From Bactericera cockerelli (taxonomy: Eukaryota; Arthropoda; Insecta; Hemiptera; Triozidae): 64,000 bases of DNA. The translations under genes and the position numbers were made by a program. Below the pieces are notes generated by a model that was not told the origin of the DNA, made no database searches, and was given only the letters and a program-made list of their open reading frames with translations. Location of the stretch: positions 7,003,515 through 7,067,514 of the forward strand of contig CM044961.1 in NCBI GenBank assembly GCA_024516035.1, written 5' to 3'. This document shows, piece after piece, positions 10,334 through 20,127 of this stretch; position 1 is the first letter of the stretch, and each line of letters begins with the position of its first letter.

Positions 10334-12058
10334 ATGGTCAAACAAAATTTGTTTTCTGATCCTAGTGTAAATAATATGACCAAATCCCCATTTGACTACA
10401 AATCAAGACTTCGCTCCAATACAAACAAAGTCAACAATATTAATGATAAAGATAGTGCCATCAAAAAAAGAGTATCATTCTCTTTCTCTCCTCAACCTGA
10501 AACTACCGTGCCAATTATAAAATCCAAAGTAACAAAGAACGTAACTCTTAAAAGTAGTGCGAAAAACAATCACCAAAAGTCAGTATTAGAATCAAAAAAA
10601 CCTTCTAATATTAAAGATACTCCAATATCGATAACAAAATTAACTAATGACCAAAAAAAATTGGCAATAACTAATTATAAGAAAACAAATGCCACTGTCA
10701 AATCTAAATCTACTAAAAAAAATAGTTTATTCCCAATTAAGGAAGCAGCTTCTTGCAACATTAACCTCAAGCCACAGGTCACTCCTCCAGATAATCAGCA
10801 AATTCTCAACTCTACTCATGATAGTTCTACTAGCATTTATGACTTGGCTATCTTTGGACCTGGCCCGTCTCATAACACGGGTGCACCTATATCATACACT
10901 CAAGCAGACTGGTGCACTATGAAAGAGGGCCTACTAAATAAGATACTCGAACAAGAAATTGAATTGAATGAACTGAGAGAGAAGGTATCATCCTATGAGA
11001 CCATATTTTTACTTCATAATGAGGACATGAGAAATTCTTCTGACATCAACCCTACAATAAAAAAACCTTCCTTACAACAAAAGTTAGATCTTGGCGAATT
11101 TATCTGCCATATAGTTGGTGATAGTCATGTAAGAGGCCTAACATCAGAACTCACTACTATAATGCCCAGAACTTGCCGCACAGAAGCTGTTTTTCAGCCC
11201 GGTGTTGGCTTCTATGGTTTAGCAGAACAACACGCCCAATCTCCCAGCCTCGTCTCCCCGGCGCAGCAGGATTGTGTGATTATGATGTGCGGCACCAATG
11301 ACATCTGCTGCACGGAGTGGCGCACGATCCAAGACTCTCTAGACACCCTCATCAGCAAGTTCAAGGACTGCAAGATGCTCTGTGTTGTCGGCGTGCCGTG
11401 CAGATATGATAACAAGAAACTCAACTTCCACATCAAGCGATTTAACGCAAAGCTGAAACGTTATCTCCAGTCTAATATATCCAACCTTCACTTTTTAGAC
11501 CCAACTAGATTTGTTAAGTATCAAGACTATAAAATAGATGGATTACATTTCAATAATGCAGGTAAAATTAAACTTTGTAAGAGAATTAAAATGGTTATTA
11601 TGGATAAGTATTCAGGTTCAAATCCTGTGACTAATAAGAAAATCAGTGCAAAAGTAGTCCCCCCTAGCTCATCATCCTATAAATTACTGTCTGACCAAGT
11701 CAATGAAACACTCGCTCCTTACTCCGATAACATTTCAAGCATTATTTGCGAGGATTTGATTGATCTCACTGATCCACAACAGGATGAATCTTACTTTACA
11801 AATATTATGAACAGCACTGTACTCTTTCCTGATCTGAGCCTAAATAATATAAACAATGATTCCACCTACACATGCCAAACCCCTAATAAATATTCTACCC
11901 CAAATTTCCTAAATACTTCAAGTAATTATTACCAATTGACGCATGTCTCGCCAATAAACTCTTTTACTGACCAAGTAGTCCATAATAGTCCCCTATCTAC
12001 TATCAAACTACCAAATTTGTTTTTTCAAAAAGTCAACCAAACAGACCAATCAATATAA
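10334..12058 (+). CDS. LINE ORF1 with coiled coil and SGNH esterase domain
   Basis: A 574-residue protein starting at an ATG preceded by AAAAA. Residues 1-150 are Lys/Asn/Ser-rich and basic, suited to RNA binding but without a zinc knuckle. Residues about 196-225 form a short heptad-like coiled coil (LLNKILEQEIELNELREK). Residues 255-425 look like an SGNH/GDSL hydrolase: GDSH at 262-265 supplies the candidate Ser, PGVGF at 289-293 the Gly block, GTND at 320-323 the Asn, and DGLH at 402-405 the Asp/His pair. All four blocks are present, so catalytic activity is plausible. Esterase ORF1 proteins in CR1/L2-type LINEs are thought to act as RNA-binding or membrane-linked chaperones. The 150-residue C-terminal tail is low complexity. 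There are no stops or frameshifts, so the copy is probably young. Confidence 0.85.
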   Translation: MVKQNLFSDPSVNNMTKSPFDYKSRLRSNTNKVNNINDKDSAIKKRVSFSFSPQPETTVPIIKSKVTKNVTLKSSAKNNHQKSVLESKKPSNIKDTPISITKLTNDQKKLAITNYKKTNATVKSKSTKKNSLFPIKEAASCNINLKPQVTPPDNQQILNSTHDSSTSIYDLAIFGPGPSHNTGAPISYTQADWCTMKEGLLNKILEQEIELNELREKVSSYETIFLLHNEDMRNSSDINPTIKKPSLQQKLDLGEFICHIVGDSHVRGLTSELTTIMPRTCRTEAVFQPGVGFYGLAEQHAQSPSLVSPAQQDCVIMMCGTNDICCTEWRTIQDSLDTLISKFKDCKMLCVVGVPCRYDNKKLNFHIKRFNAKLKRYLQSNISNLHFLDPTRFVKYQDYKIDGLHFNNAGKIKLCKRIKMVIMDKYSGSNPVTNKKISAKVVPPSSSSYKLLSDQVNETLAPYSDNISSIICEDLIDLTDPQQDESYFTNIMNSTVLFPDLSLNNINNDSTYTCQTPNKYSTPNFLNTSSNYYQLTHVSPINSFTDQVVHNSPLSTIKLPNLFFQKVNQTDQSI

Positions 12059-12060
12059 TT

Positions 12061-13089
12061 TTAAACGGGAAATTCACGATTCGGCCCAAATTACCTGAGT
12101 AGACCTTTTCCATAGCATGATTCGGCCCCAAAAAAAACACAAAAAAACACAACCTGATTCGGCCATAACCCGATTCGTCCCAAAAACACTATCAAGTTTT
12201 GATCCCACACCAAAAATCCTACTTTTATTCCAACAAAAAGTCCCACTTTCATTCCGCCAAAAAATCCCTATAAAATAGTATGGAAACATTGTTTTGAACC
12301 AGTAACAGTCACCTCTGTTATCAGTGCTTATTTGAGTGTTTGACAGTAGGGTTAGGTAAAATAGATAGAAGGACATGCCTCAACAATATAGTAGGGCTAG
12401 GTAAAATACATAGAAGGCCATGCCTCAAGAATATAGTAGGGTTAGGTAAAATACATAGAAGGCCATGCCTCAAGAATATAGTAGGGTTAGGTAAAATACA
12501 TAGAAGGCCATGCCTCAAGAATATAGTAGGGTTAGGTAAAATACATAGAAGGCCATGCCTCAAGAATATAGTAGGGTTAGGTAAAATACATAGAAAGCCA
12601 TGCCTCAAGAATATAGTAGGGTTAGGTAAAATACATAGAAGGCCATGCCTCAAGAATATAGTAGGGTTAGGTAAAATACATAGAAGGCCATGCCTCAAGA
12701 ATATAGTAGGGTTAGGTAAAATATATAGAAGGCCATACCTCAAGAATATAGTAGGGTTAGGTAAAATACATAGAAGGCCATGCCTCAAGAATATAGTAGG
12801 GTTAGGTAAAATACATAGAAGGCCATGTATCAAGAATATAGTAGGGTTAGGGATAATACATATAGAAGGCCAATCCCTCATATAGAAGGTAATTTCGTAA
12901 TTTAATGTTGAATAATAAAAAATCCCTCAATATGTACGGTACTTAGAATGTTGCACTGGGCCGAATCGTGTTGTTTATTTTTTGGTAAAGATAACGTTTT
13001 GGGACGAATCGTTCGGTGACTTTTTTTACCTGAAATCAAAAACCTTTTTCATAAACCTTTTTGGGCCGAATCGTAATGCGCCCTTTTAA
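12061..13089. mobile_element. TTAA-flanked TIR element carrying a minisatellite
   Basis: The left end TTAAACGGGAAATTCACGAT and the right end (reverse complement AAGGGCGCATTACGATTCGG) converge on a shared ATTCGGCCCAAA word, with TTAA at both borders (12061-12064 and 13086-13089). GATTCGGCC or GATTCGTCC words repeat toward each end in mirror orientation (left near 12078, 12118, 12152, 12170; right near 12958, 13000, 13060). It has no transposase and holds the 45-bp array in its centre. A TTAA target suggests a piggyBac-like or Kolobok-like mobiliser. Confidence 0.75.
12345..12869. repeat. 45-bp minisatellite, about 11.7 units
   Basis: Unit GTAGGGTTAGGTAAAATACA plus TAGAAGGCCATGCCTCAAGAATATA. 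Most units are identical or differ by one base, showing recent homogenisation. Because 45 is divisible by three, both strands translate as open repeats, but this is not protein coding. Confidence 0.95.
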
Positions 13090-13151
13090 ACAACGTCCCC
13101 CCTCACCCGTCCCTTAACCATTTTAACTCTCGCAATAATTATCATTCTCAT

Positions 13152-16100
13152 GTGCATCCTAATACTAGTCATAGTATTATTTCATGCTTACCTTATAATA
13201 CGGAGACAGAGCGATACATTCATTTTTATGATTATGATGTAATTGATGTATCACTCATACCTTCTTATACTGTCGATGATAATGTTGTTGGTCGAAATAC
13301 TAGAAATCTTATACCAATTTATCCCATTCAAAGTCAACATAACCTAACCCCACCTACTTCCCGCCCCCCTTCTCATATCTCTACCACTAAGATTTCATAC
13401 CCCTCCCCTCATAAAAATAATATGACCTCACCACGGAATAATTCTGATTTGAATTTTTTTCACTTAAACATAGAGTCCCTTCGAAGGAAAGTAGACCAAC
13501 TTGAATCTTTATTTGACCCGGGGTCTCTACAGCCTGATGTTATCTGCATAACAGAGCATTGGTTGGGTCCCGGGGATGAACAATACTGTGGAATGAAGGA
13601 TTATGCTGTGGTGAGCTCATATTCCAGGAAACCAGTAAAAAACAAATATTATGGGGGTACTTTGATTTATTTAAAGAAAAATTACAATTTTAAATTAATT
13701 GATTTACCTACAACACTATCTAAAGACTCAATTTTTGAGATAACAGGTGTCAGGTTGGTAGGACTTGGTATTTCAGTTTTTTGTATATATAGGTCTCCTA
13801 AACCAGATAAATTTAAGGAATTTTATGATCTCTTTGAAGAATTCCTTTCCACTCAGGTTGTTATCAACAGAAAAATAGTACTATGTGGGGACTGGAATAT
13901 CCATTTTGAAACCCCAGATAACTTTGAATGTAAAACTTTCTCGGAGCTCATAAAGTCCTATGGTTTCATATTAACTGTAACTCAAAGCACGAGACAAAAT
14001 AGTATTTTAGACAATTTTTTAATAAACTTCTATACTGACAATTTCAAAATAGTACAGTTCGACCCAGGGTTATCTGACCATAGCTCCCAAATATTAACAA
14101 TTCCTAAAACAGACCATTGCACAAACACCAAGAAAAAAAAAATAATAAAAACGAGACCAATATCTGAACCTCGGAAGATAATTTTCCGTAATATTATTAA
14201 CAACTTGGACTGGAGCTATGTGGACAGGCTAGACAAGGACATAAATTATAAGTTTAGTACTTTTCAATCAAATATATCAGATGCAGCTAAAATAGCTTTC
14301 CCTGAACAATCAAAAATAATCTCAAGTAAGCGGAGGCCCAGTTTCACCTTTACAAATGAACTTAAAAAAATACGCTCAGAATTAAAACTTTTAAGTGAAC
14401 AACATTCTTGCCATCCAACAAAAGCCTTAGCTGAACAAAGGGGTAAATTGCGTTCATTTTATAGGAAAAAAATTAAAATTGCAAAATTGTCTTATAATGA
14501 TAGCCTCATAAAAAACTCCTCAAATCCTAACAAAACTATATGGGATATCATAAAAAATCATAACAATAAAATTAAAGAAACAGACAGCATTCTATCAGCT
14601 GACAATTTTAATGACAACTTTTGCGACGCTCCGTCTATAATTGTAAACAGCCTGCCCCCCGCTACTATATCTTCCGATGTCCTTGCCTCGAATGTGAACA
14701 TTAATCATGTTGACGAAGAATTCTATTTCCTCTTGGTCTCTCAGGACACTGTATATAATGCCATCCTCTCGTTATCAAAGAAAAAAGGAAGAGACATATA
14801 TGGTCTTAACTTAGAACTAATTCTTACCATACAAGACTTGATTACACCTGTGCTCGTTAAGCTCATAAACTTTTGTTTAGAAGAAGGGTCATTTCCTGAA
14901 TGTCTAAAGCTTGGACTAATATACCCAAAACACAAAAAAGGTGACGTCAACATTGTCTCAAACTGGAGACCAATTCAAATCCTACCAGTCCTAAGTAAAT
15001 TATTAGAGAAAATCCTATCTGACCAAATCATCTCATACCTCAACTTTTTCAATCTTTTATCTCCTAAACAATTCGGATTCCGCAAAGCTCTATCAACAAC
15101 AGATGCTGTAGACTTCTTCAATACTTTTATATCATCCACATTCGATAAAAAAATGTTTCTACACGCTACCCTATGCGACTTGTCGAGAGCTTTTGAATGT
15201 TTAAACCATTCTATCCTCAATAAAAAACTTGAGCACTATAAGTTTAATTATATGAGCTTAAAACTCATGTCATCCTACTTGGAGAGGCGACAACAGCAGG
15301 TTATACTAGGGGATAAAACCTCTAAGTCAAGAACTACAAGTACAGGAATTCCCACCGGCTCCATTATGGGGCCTCTCCTGTTCTTGATCTATATAAACGA
15401 CCTCCCAGTTAACCTGCCACAAGAGGCAAATGAGATGATTTTTGCAGACGACACCACCCTTTTTGTACAAAGCACTCGAGAGGATGACTTATTTGTACAG
15501 AGTAGTCAGGTACTTGAACGGGCACAGGTATGGTTCAATAGCAACAGATTACACCTGAATGCAACAAAAACTCAAAAAATCGTTTTCAGTCTACGCGGAA
15601 TAAACTTTCCAAATAACCCTTCCAGCGTAAAACTACTAGGTTTTTACCTCGACCCACAGCTCAGATGGCATGCTCACATTGATTGCGTGGCGGGAAAATT
15701 AAGTAGCCGTTTATTTTTGCTTCAGAGATTACAAAATCAAGTCTCCTTTACCACCTTAAAAAATGCTTACTACGGTTTATTTCACTCCATTCTATCATAC
15801 GGAATACTTTTGTGGGGCCACTCATCTTACAACCAAAAACTTTTTATCCTTCAAAAAAAAGCAATCCGTATCCTAGGCAATAAATCATACAATGAACATG
15901 CAAAACCAACTTTCATCAGCCTAGATATTCTAACACTACCTTGCATGTTCATTTTACAGTGCCTTTTACATATTAAAAAACATAAAGATGAATATACATC
16001 CTCTGAACAAATCCATTCACACAACACAAGGCATAAATCCAATCTGAGGCCAAACAATCACCGTGTAAATGCAGCACGAAATGGTCCTAACTACTTTGCA

Positions 16101-16241
16101 ATCTCAATGTTTAATAAAATCCCACTTCATATCAGAGACATGCCATCTGAGACTTTCAAAACCATAATTATCTGTTTTCTAAAGAAAAAAGCTTTCTATT
16201 CCATTCAGGACTTCTTGTCCTGCGATTCAGATGAAATCTAG
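13152..16241 (+). CDS. LINE ORF2: endonuclease and reverse transcriptase
   Basis: The open frame runs from the right border of the inserted element to TAG at 16239. The first in-frame ATG is at 13422 (residue 91 of the open frame), just before the endonuclease, and is the likeliest start; upstream residues may be untranslated. An APE-like endonuclease spans residues 98-315: HLNIESL, ITEHW (Glu135), GDWNIHF (Asp247, Asn249) and SDHSS (Asp309, His310). The RT spans about 560-830: motif A CDLSRAF (Asp676), motif B GIPTGSIMGP (732-741), motif C FADD (764-767). The C-terminal region ends with AFYSIQDFL. No RNase H and no zinc knuckle are seen. All catalytic residues are present. The protein would nick target DNA and prime reverse transcription, and could mobilise SINEs with matching tails. 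Confidence 0.9.
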   Translation: MHPNTSHSIISCLPYNTETERYIHFYDYDVIDVSLIPSYTVDDNVVGRNTRNLIPIYPIQSQHNLTPPTSRPPSHISTTKISYPSPHKNNMTSPRNNSDLNFFHLNIESLRRKVDQLESLFDPGSLQPDVICITEHWLGPGDEQYCGMKDYAVVSSYSRKPVKNKYYGGTLIYLKKNYNFKLIDLPTTLSKDSIFEITGVRLVGLGISVFCIYRSPKPDKFKEFYDLFEEFLSTQVVINRKIVLCGDWNIHFETPDNFECKTFSELIKSYGFILTVTQSTRQNSILDNFLINFYTDNFKIVQFDPGLSDHSSQILTIPKTDHCTNTKKKKIIKTRPISEPRKIIFRNIINNLDWSYVDRLDKDINYKFSTFQSNISDAAKIAFPEQSKIISSKRRPSFTFTNELKKIRSELKLLSEQHSCHPTKALAEQRGKLRSFYRKKIKIAKLSYNDSLIKNSSNPNKTIWDIIKNHNNKIKETDSILSADNFNDNFCDAPSIIVNSLPPATISSDVLASNVNINHVDEEFYFLLVSQDTVYNAILSLSKKKGRDIYGLNLELILTIQDLITPVLVKLINFCLEEGSFPECLKLGLIYPKHKKGDVNIVSNWRPIQILPVLSKLLEKILSDQIISYLNFFNLLSPKQFGFRKALSTTDAVDFFNTFISSTFDKKMFLHATLCDLSRAFECLNHSILNKKLEHYKFNYMSLKLMSSYLERRQQQVILGDKTSKSRTTSTGIPTGSIMGPLLFLIYINDLPVNLPQEANEMIFADDTTLFVQSTREDDLFVQSSQVLERAQVWFNSNRLHLNATKTQKIVFSLRGINFPNNPSSVKLLGFYLDPQLRWHAHIDCVAGKLSSRLFLLQRLQNQVSFTTLKNAYYGLFHSILSYGILLWGHSSYNQKLFILQKKAIRILGNKSYNEHAKPTFISLDILTLPCMFILQCLLHIKKHKDEYTSSEQIHSHNTRHKSNLRPNNHRVNAARNGPNYFAISMFNKIPLHIRDMPSETFKTIIICFLKKKAFYSIQDFLSCDSDEI

Positions 16242-16268
16242 CTATGGATTCTATTTTATAAAAAGTCT

Positions 16269-16270
<2 letters not shown>

Positions 16271-16323
<53 letters not shown>
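16271..16323. repeat. T53 homopolymer in LINE 3' UTR
   Basis: An uninterrupted run of about 53 T residues on the sense strand, 30 bp after the ORF2 stop. Confidence 0.95.
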
Positions 16324-16326
<3 letters not shown>

Positions 16327-16384
16327 ATTTGTATGTATTTATTGTATTTACTAACTCCCTTGTACTGTGTTAACAATTATTAAT

Positions 16385-16428
16385 TGATGCACATTAAATA
16401 AATAAATAAAATAAAATAAAATATTTTT
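16385..16428 (+). other. LINE 3' tail, AAATA-type repeats
   Basis: TTAAATAAATAAATAAAATA and following AAAAT units form the presumed 3' end and also supply AATAAA signals. Confidence 0.65.
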
Positions 16429-16794
16429 CAGGATCTAGTATTCTACATAGGAAACCTCACTTGACATTGCAAGTATTATATATATAGATATCCATCAGAA
16501 ACGATTATTTTAATTTCGGAATTGTAAAAATAATATTTTTTTCTGTGTATAAAATAAACCTTAGAAAAAACCCTATCTTAGTTTTTATCACTTGTTTTAG
16601 AGTTAGTCTGACTTATCATAGAGGTGACACACTTATTCAAACCACAAGTTGATAATCTTACGTTTACGTCAGACTCGAACCAGCAACCTCCACAGACGTG
16701 GGTCTCGGTTATCCAGGATCTGAAGGTATGGAATGACACCTATGATTCCCTATGAATTCTATTTGTATCTAAATGTACAGTACATGATATAGTT

Positions 16795-17070
16795 ATTTTT
16801 TTTATTTTTTTTTTAAGTGGGGTTTAACGTCGCTTTCAACTGCCATGGTCATATCACGACGGGGGTTTTACCCTCCATTCGCAGGAAACTCACAAACCTA
16901 CTACTCACATTGACCTCACCCAGCCTGAGTGGGGCCGGGAAAAGCCAGCGTCACGAGAATTAGAATTTGAATGGTCACCCATCCAAGTCTTAACCTCGCT
17001 GGATGTCGCTTAACTTCTGTGTTCTGAAGGGAACCGGTGTATTCAACATGCCATCGACGCTGGCATGATA
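16795..17070 (-). mobile_element. 5S rRNA-derived SINE, near complete
   Basis: Reverse complement: GCCAGCGTCGATGGC start, CACCGGTTCCCTTC, AGAAGTTAAGCGACATCCAG, CTTGGATGGGTGACC, then the core (CCCACTCAGGCTGGG, CGAATGGAGGGTAAAAC) and a tail CGACGTTAAACCCCAC. One of the best preserved 5S-like heads in the window. Confidence 0.8.
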
Positions 17071-17384
17071 TAGTTATCTACCTACTTTCAATTTACATCA
17101 TCAGGAGAACCTTCTTAGATCCTGCTCCACTTATTATAGATACAGGGTGGTCAAACGGTTCCGGGTATGTTGTCTCTAAAATGGAGAGATGGGTTTTTTA
17201 GGGGGTGTAAATCCCACACTACTTCTATAAGTGTCTTTTAAAGATTTTTCCCCTATCTCTCCAGAAAAAAAAGGTGGTCAGAACGCAGCACAAGGTAAGC
17301 AAAGTTGTGTTCTTTGAAATTTAAAGCTCCAGGGTCAATTAAACATAATTTATTCAGCCAACATCGATGGCAAGTTGAATACAA

Positions 17385-17470
17385 CAGTTCTCGTTCCGTC
17401 ACTGATGTTAAGCAATGTCCAGGGAGTTTAGAATATGGATCGGTGACCATTTAAATTTGAACCCTCGTGA
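17385..17470 (+). mobile_element. 5S-like SINE fragment
   Basis: TTCTCGTTCCGTCACTGATG, TTAAGCAATGTCCAGGG and GATCGGTGACCATTTAAATT match the 5S-derived head on the plus strand. Confidence 0.55.
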
Positions 17471-17479
17471 TACGAACAC

Positions 17480-17535
17480 CCGAGTTACGGCCCGAGGCAT
17501 GGCCGTATATTTATTTTTCCTAATCCTACTCTAAG
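17480..17535 (-). repeat. single unit of 45-bp-type minisatellite sequence
   Basis: CCCGAGGCATGGCCGTATAT then TTTTTCCTAATCCTACT, one solitary copy. A second solitary unit lies at 20690-20760. Confidence 0.6.
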
Positions 17536-17539
17536 AAAT

Positions 17540-17870
17540 TTCCACGGTATGTTTTAATTATACTTAGAATTTGCTGTATGGTTTATTGGACCACAAAATG
17601 CCTTATCGCGATAACAACTGCGATTTTTGTACGATTGATCTGAAATTTTCAGGGTATGCTCCTTAAATACTGGGCCGTCAACGTACAATTTTTGAATGAC
17701 ACTTTATTAAGTAAAGTCGAGTTAACCTAAGATTTGGGTCAAAATGGCTTAGTGCGATAAAAGGTGCATTTTGTCCAATCGATCTGAAATTTCCAGGGTA
17801 TGTTCCATTCATGCTTATATAATTTCATGTGCAGTTTGTGTCATTCAATGATCTTATGCAGTCAAAATTG
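17540..17870. repeat. degenerate direct repeats, about 130 bp
   Basis: Segments around CGATTGATCTGAAATTTTCA / GGGTATGCTCC (17640) and ATCGATCTGAAATTTCCAGG / GTATGTTCCATTCAT (17780) are related; a third partial copy is near 17530. The remainder to 18570 shows nothing recognisable. Confidence 0.5.
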
Positions 17871-18571
17871 CATAAGTTCGATTATTGTTTTTCCTTATAA
17901 TGCAACATTTATAAAAAAAAAACAAATGAACGAAATAGCTCAAAAATACGAAATGAAATAACTTACCACTTTCTCTATGGTCTGAAGCGTAGCCGCGATG
18001 CTCGAAAATTTTCTTTTAACTGTTGTCTCTAAAACAATTAATTTTAGTTTATTTTTTAAATCAGAAACAAAAGAACACTCGCAAAAATATCACAAATTTG
18101 AGAACATAGAAATTATTTTATTCTGACGAGATTACGGTAAAATGACATAATGAACATAAATCATAGAAAAGTGACTCGTCCAAATCTTTGTCGAAAAAGT
18201 GGACAGCAAAAACGTTAATCATGAATTTCTGTGAAATCGGAAAATTTTTACAAAAAACTACTGTTTACATAAAGTAGATTTTTTTAATTAAATAAAAAAT
18301 AGATAATATCTAATTTTCTTTTATTTTCTTGAAACTCGTTGCTTCATCGATGTCACCGGTTCAAAACAAAGTTACCAACTGATTCGAATTTTCTGATTTC
18401 ACCGACTGCACCAGACTGATAAGAGTTGAATGACGTTGCGCTGTCCTGTACCAACTACGAAGTGAACCAAGAATACCAAGATTGCCACAAGTGACTATAC
18501 CTCGGGGTATATCTACATAATAATGTATGTACAATTTGTACACTAGGTACCTATGTAGAGTATGTAGTGTG

Positions 18572-18780
18572 AGTGCACTGGTAGTCAAGTGGTTAACGCG
18601 CTAGTCTGGTGATCCAAGTAGCGTAGGGATCCGTCGGTTCAAATACCAGCCAGTGCATGACTTTTTTTCCTAATTAATTTGAGTTTGTGAGTTTGAGAAA
18701 ATGTTTTGAACATTAACCTCGCCTAGTGGTTACCTTCCACTAAAGAATGTTATTATTTTTATTATAAATATAGGACTGTA
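18572..18780 (+). mobile_element. tRNA-derived SINE, family 3
   Basis: GCACTGGTAGTCAAGTGGTT (A box), CGGTTCAAATACCAGC (B box), then the tail AACATTAACCTCGCCTAGTG, TACCTTCCACTAAAGAATGT and ATTATTTTTATTAT. A tail-only fragment follows at 18860-18960. Confidence 0.75.
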
Positions 18781-19001
18781 TTTAATACAGTATACCTACC
18801 CCTATACATATAAAATAACATAGTAACATTTCATCACTTGTGCCTAACTAGACCACATAATAATAAGACTCTGAAGGTTAGGTGGTAGAAAATGTTTTGA
18901 CCATTAACCACCTTCCACTAAAGAGTGTTATTATTCATATTATTATTATTACAATGTGTACATAATTATTATGTACCTGTACTATGTAGATTGTAAATGT
19001 A

Positions 19002-19310
19002 AGTAGTCACCGTGGCAGAGTGAGTTAGCGCGCTAGGCATTGCACGCACGGTGACCTGGGTTCGATCCCCAGCGGGGCAGGAATTTTTCTGCTCTGTACT
19101 TGGATGTTCGGGGTCCACTCATACCTCGTGAGGAAAAATGAGTAGTTACTTGTATGAGTAACGACCAGTGGCGGCATTACCAGAGTAAAAAGAAATTAAT
19201 GTAATAGAATAATTCGAAATGTAAAGAATGCTCTTAGTAATGCTGCGCTACCCACAAAAATTGTGAAGAGGCCTTGTGCTTCACCACAAAGAAAATCATA
19301 CATACATACA
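19002..19310 (+). mobile_element. tRNA-derived SINE, family 1, with 15-bp TSD
   Basis: Head TAGTCACCGTGGCAGAGTGA, B box GGTTCGATCCC, body through CTTGTGCTTCACCACAAA, (CATA)n tail. TAGATTGTAAATGTA occurs exactly before (18987-19001) and after (19311-19325), a perfect target-site duplication. This is direct evidence of LINE-mediated insertion. Confidence 0.95.
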
Positions 19311-19384
19311 TAGATTGTAAATGTATGTATATTTGTAGGTATAGAATTCATGCACCTAACGCACCTCTACCAATATACCTGTAG

Positions 19385-19530
19385 AACCGACCTCAGTAGT
19401 GAGATCCATAAGGCGGTGGACTCGTAACCAGAAGGTCGGTGGTGCGAGTCCCAGGTACGGAAAACATTTAAGGAAGGTGAGTATGAATATTTGAGAGTTC
19501 ACGATTGTAAATAACACAAAATATGATAAC
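19385..19530 (+). mobile_element. tRNA-derived SINE, family 2
   Basis: ACCGACCTCAGTAGTGAGAT head, ATAAGGCGGTGGACTCGTAA, GGTGCGAGTCCCAGG in place of the usual B box, and a diverged tail with AATAACACAAAATATGATAA. Confidence 0.65.
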
Positions 19531-19704
19531 TTAACCTATTTGAATGGAACTAGGCAGGTTTTATTATAGGGGAGCACCCGAGTAACGGCCGTTTTTTTTT
19601 TTCTTCTCAAATTCTCTACCACGAGGCATTGCAATTCATCATTTTGGGGCGTAACTCGATCGGTGCCACAAATTGTATATACCAGCCTTTTGCACTCCAG
19701 TGAA

Positions 19705-19880
19705 AAAATATTGGAACAGCCCATACGGTCCAGTGCATGTCCCACATGCAACCTTAGACGCGCTGCTTCACTTCAGTAAAATATTCATTAGGTAGGTCCT
19801 TAAGGTCCAGTGCATGTCCCACATGCAACTATTAATAACGCTCGTACGGTCCGGTGCATGTCCCACATGCAAGATTTCCC
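19705..19880. repeat. three spaced copies of a palindromic 27-mer
   Basis: GGTCCAGTGCATGTCCCACA / TGCAA occurs near 19729, 19809 and 19850 with unrelated DNA between. Each holds GCATGT-CCC-ACATGC, a small hairpin. Confidence 0.75.
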
Positions 19881-20127
19881 TCCACTTTATTCGATTTCAT
19901 TTTATGTTTTCCTATAATTATCAGCCTATCAGGTTTATTCTAGTCGATTCGTGATATTCCGTAGAATATTTACGAACAAGTCAAAAGTGTCTAAAATGTA
20001 AGCCGGCTGTGTACAAAATAATAGTCGATAATGAGATATTTTTCTTCGTAGCCAACCCTAAAATACACAATTTTCCTTATTACAGAATAAGGTAAGTAAA
20101 AATCAACAAAAACCCAACGAAAACAAG

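Larger units (their letters stand above)
10070..16428 (+). mobile_element. LINE, near complete, CR1/L2/jockey group
   Basis: Two long uninterrupted ORFs in the order esterase-type ORF1, then endonuclease/RT ORF2, followed by a short 3' UTR and an AAATAAAT-type tail. Esterase-bearing ORF1 proteins are known from CR1, L2 and related clades. The 5' boundary is uncertain (between about 10055 and 10333). A 1.03 kb DNA element sits between the ORFs, so this copy is intact in coding terms but interrupted in structure. Confidence 0.85.

Noticed and set aside
12345..12869. CRISPR-like array (also 20128-20480, 28646-28975, 63015-63512)
   Set aside because: The units are contiguous tandem repeats with no unique spacers, in a eukaryotic transposon-rich setting.
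12345..12869. Telomeric or subtelomeric repeat because of GGGTTAGG
   Set aside because: TTAGG occurs once per 45-bp unit and is not in pure tandem; the array lies inside a transposon.
12340..12885. Long open frames on both strands across the minisatellite
   Set aside because: The 45-bp period is a multiple of three without stops, so the repetitive translation (VGLGKIHRRPCLKNI units) is automatic.
16795..17070. 5S rRNA gene
   Set aside because: Only about the 5' two-thirds of 5S is matched, diverged, and joined to a repeated SINE core.
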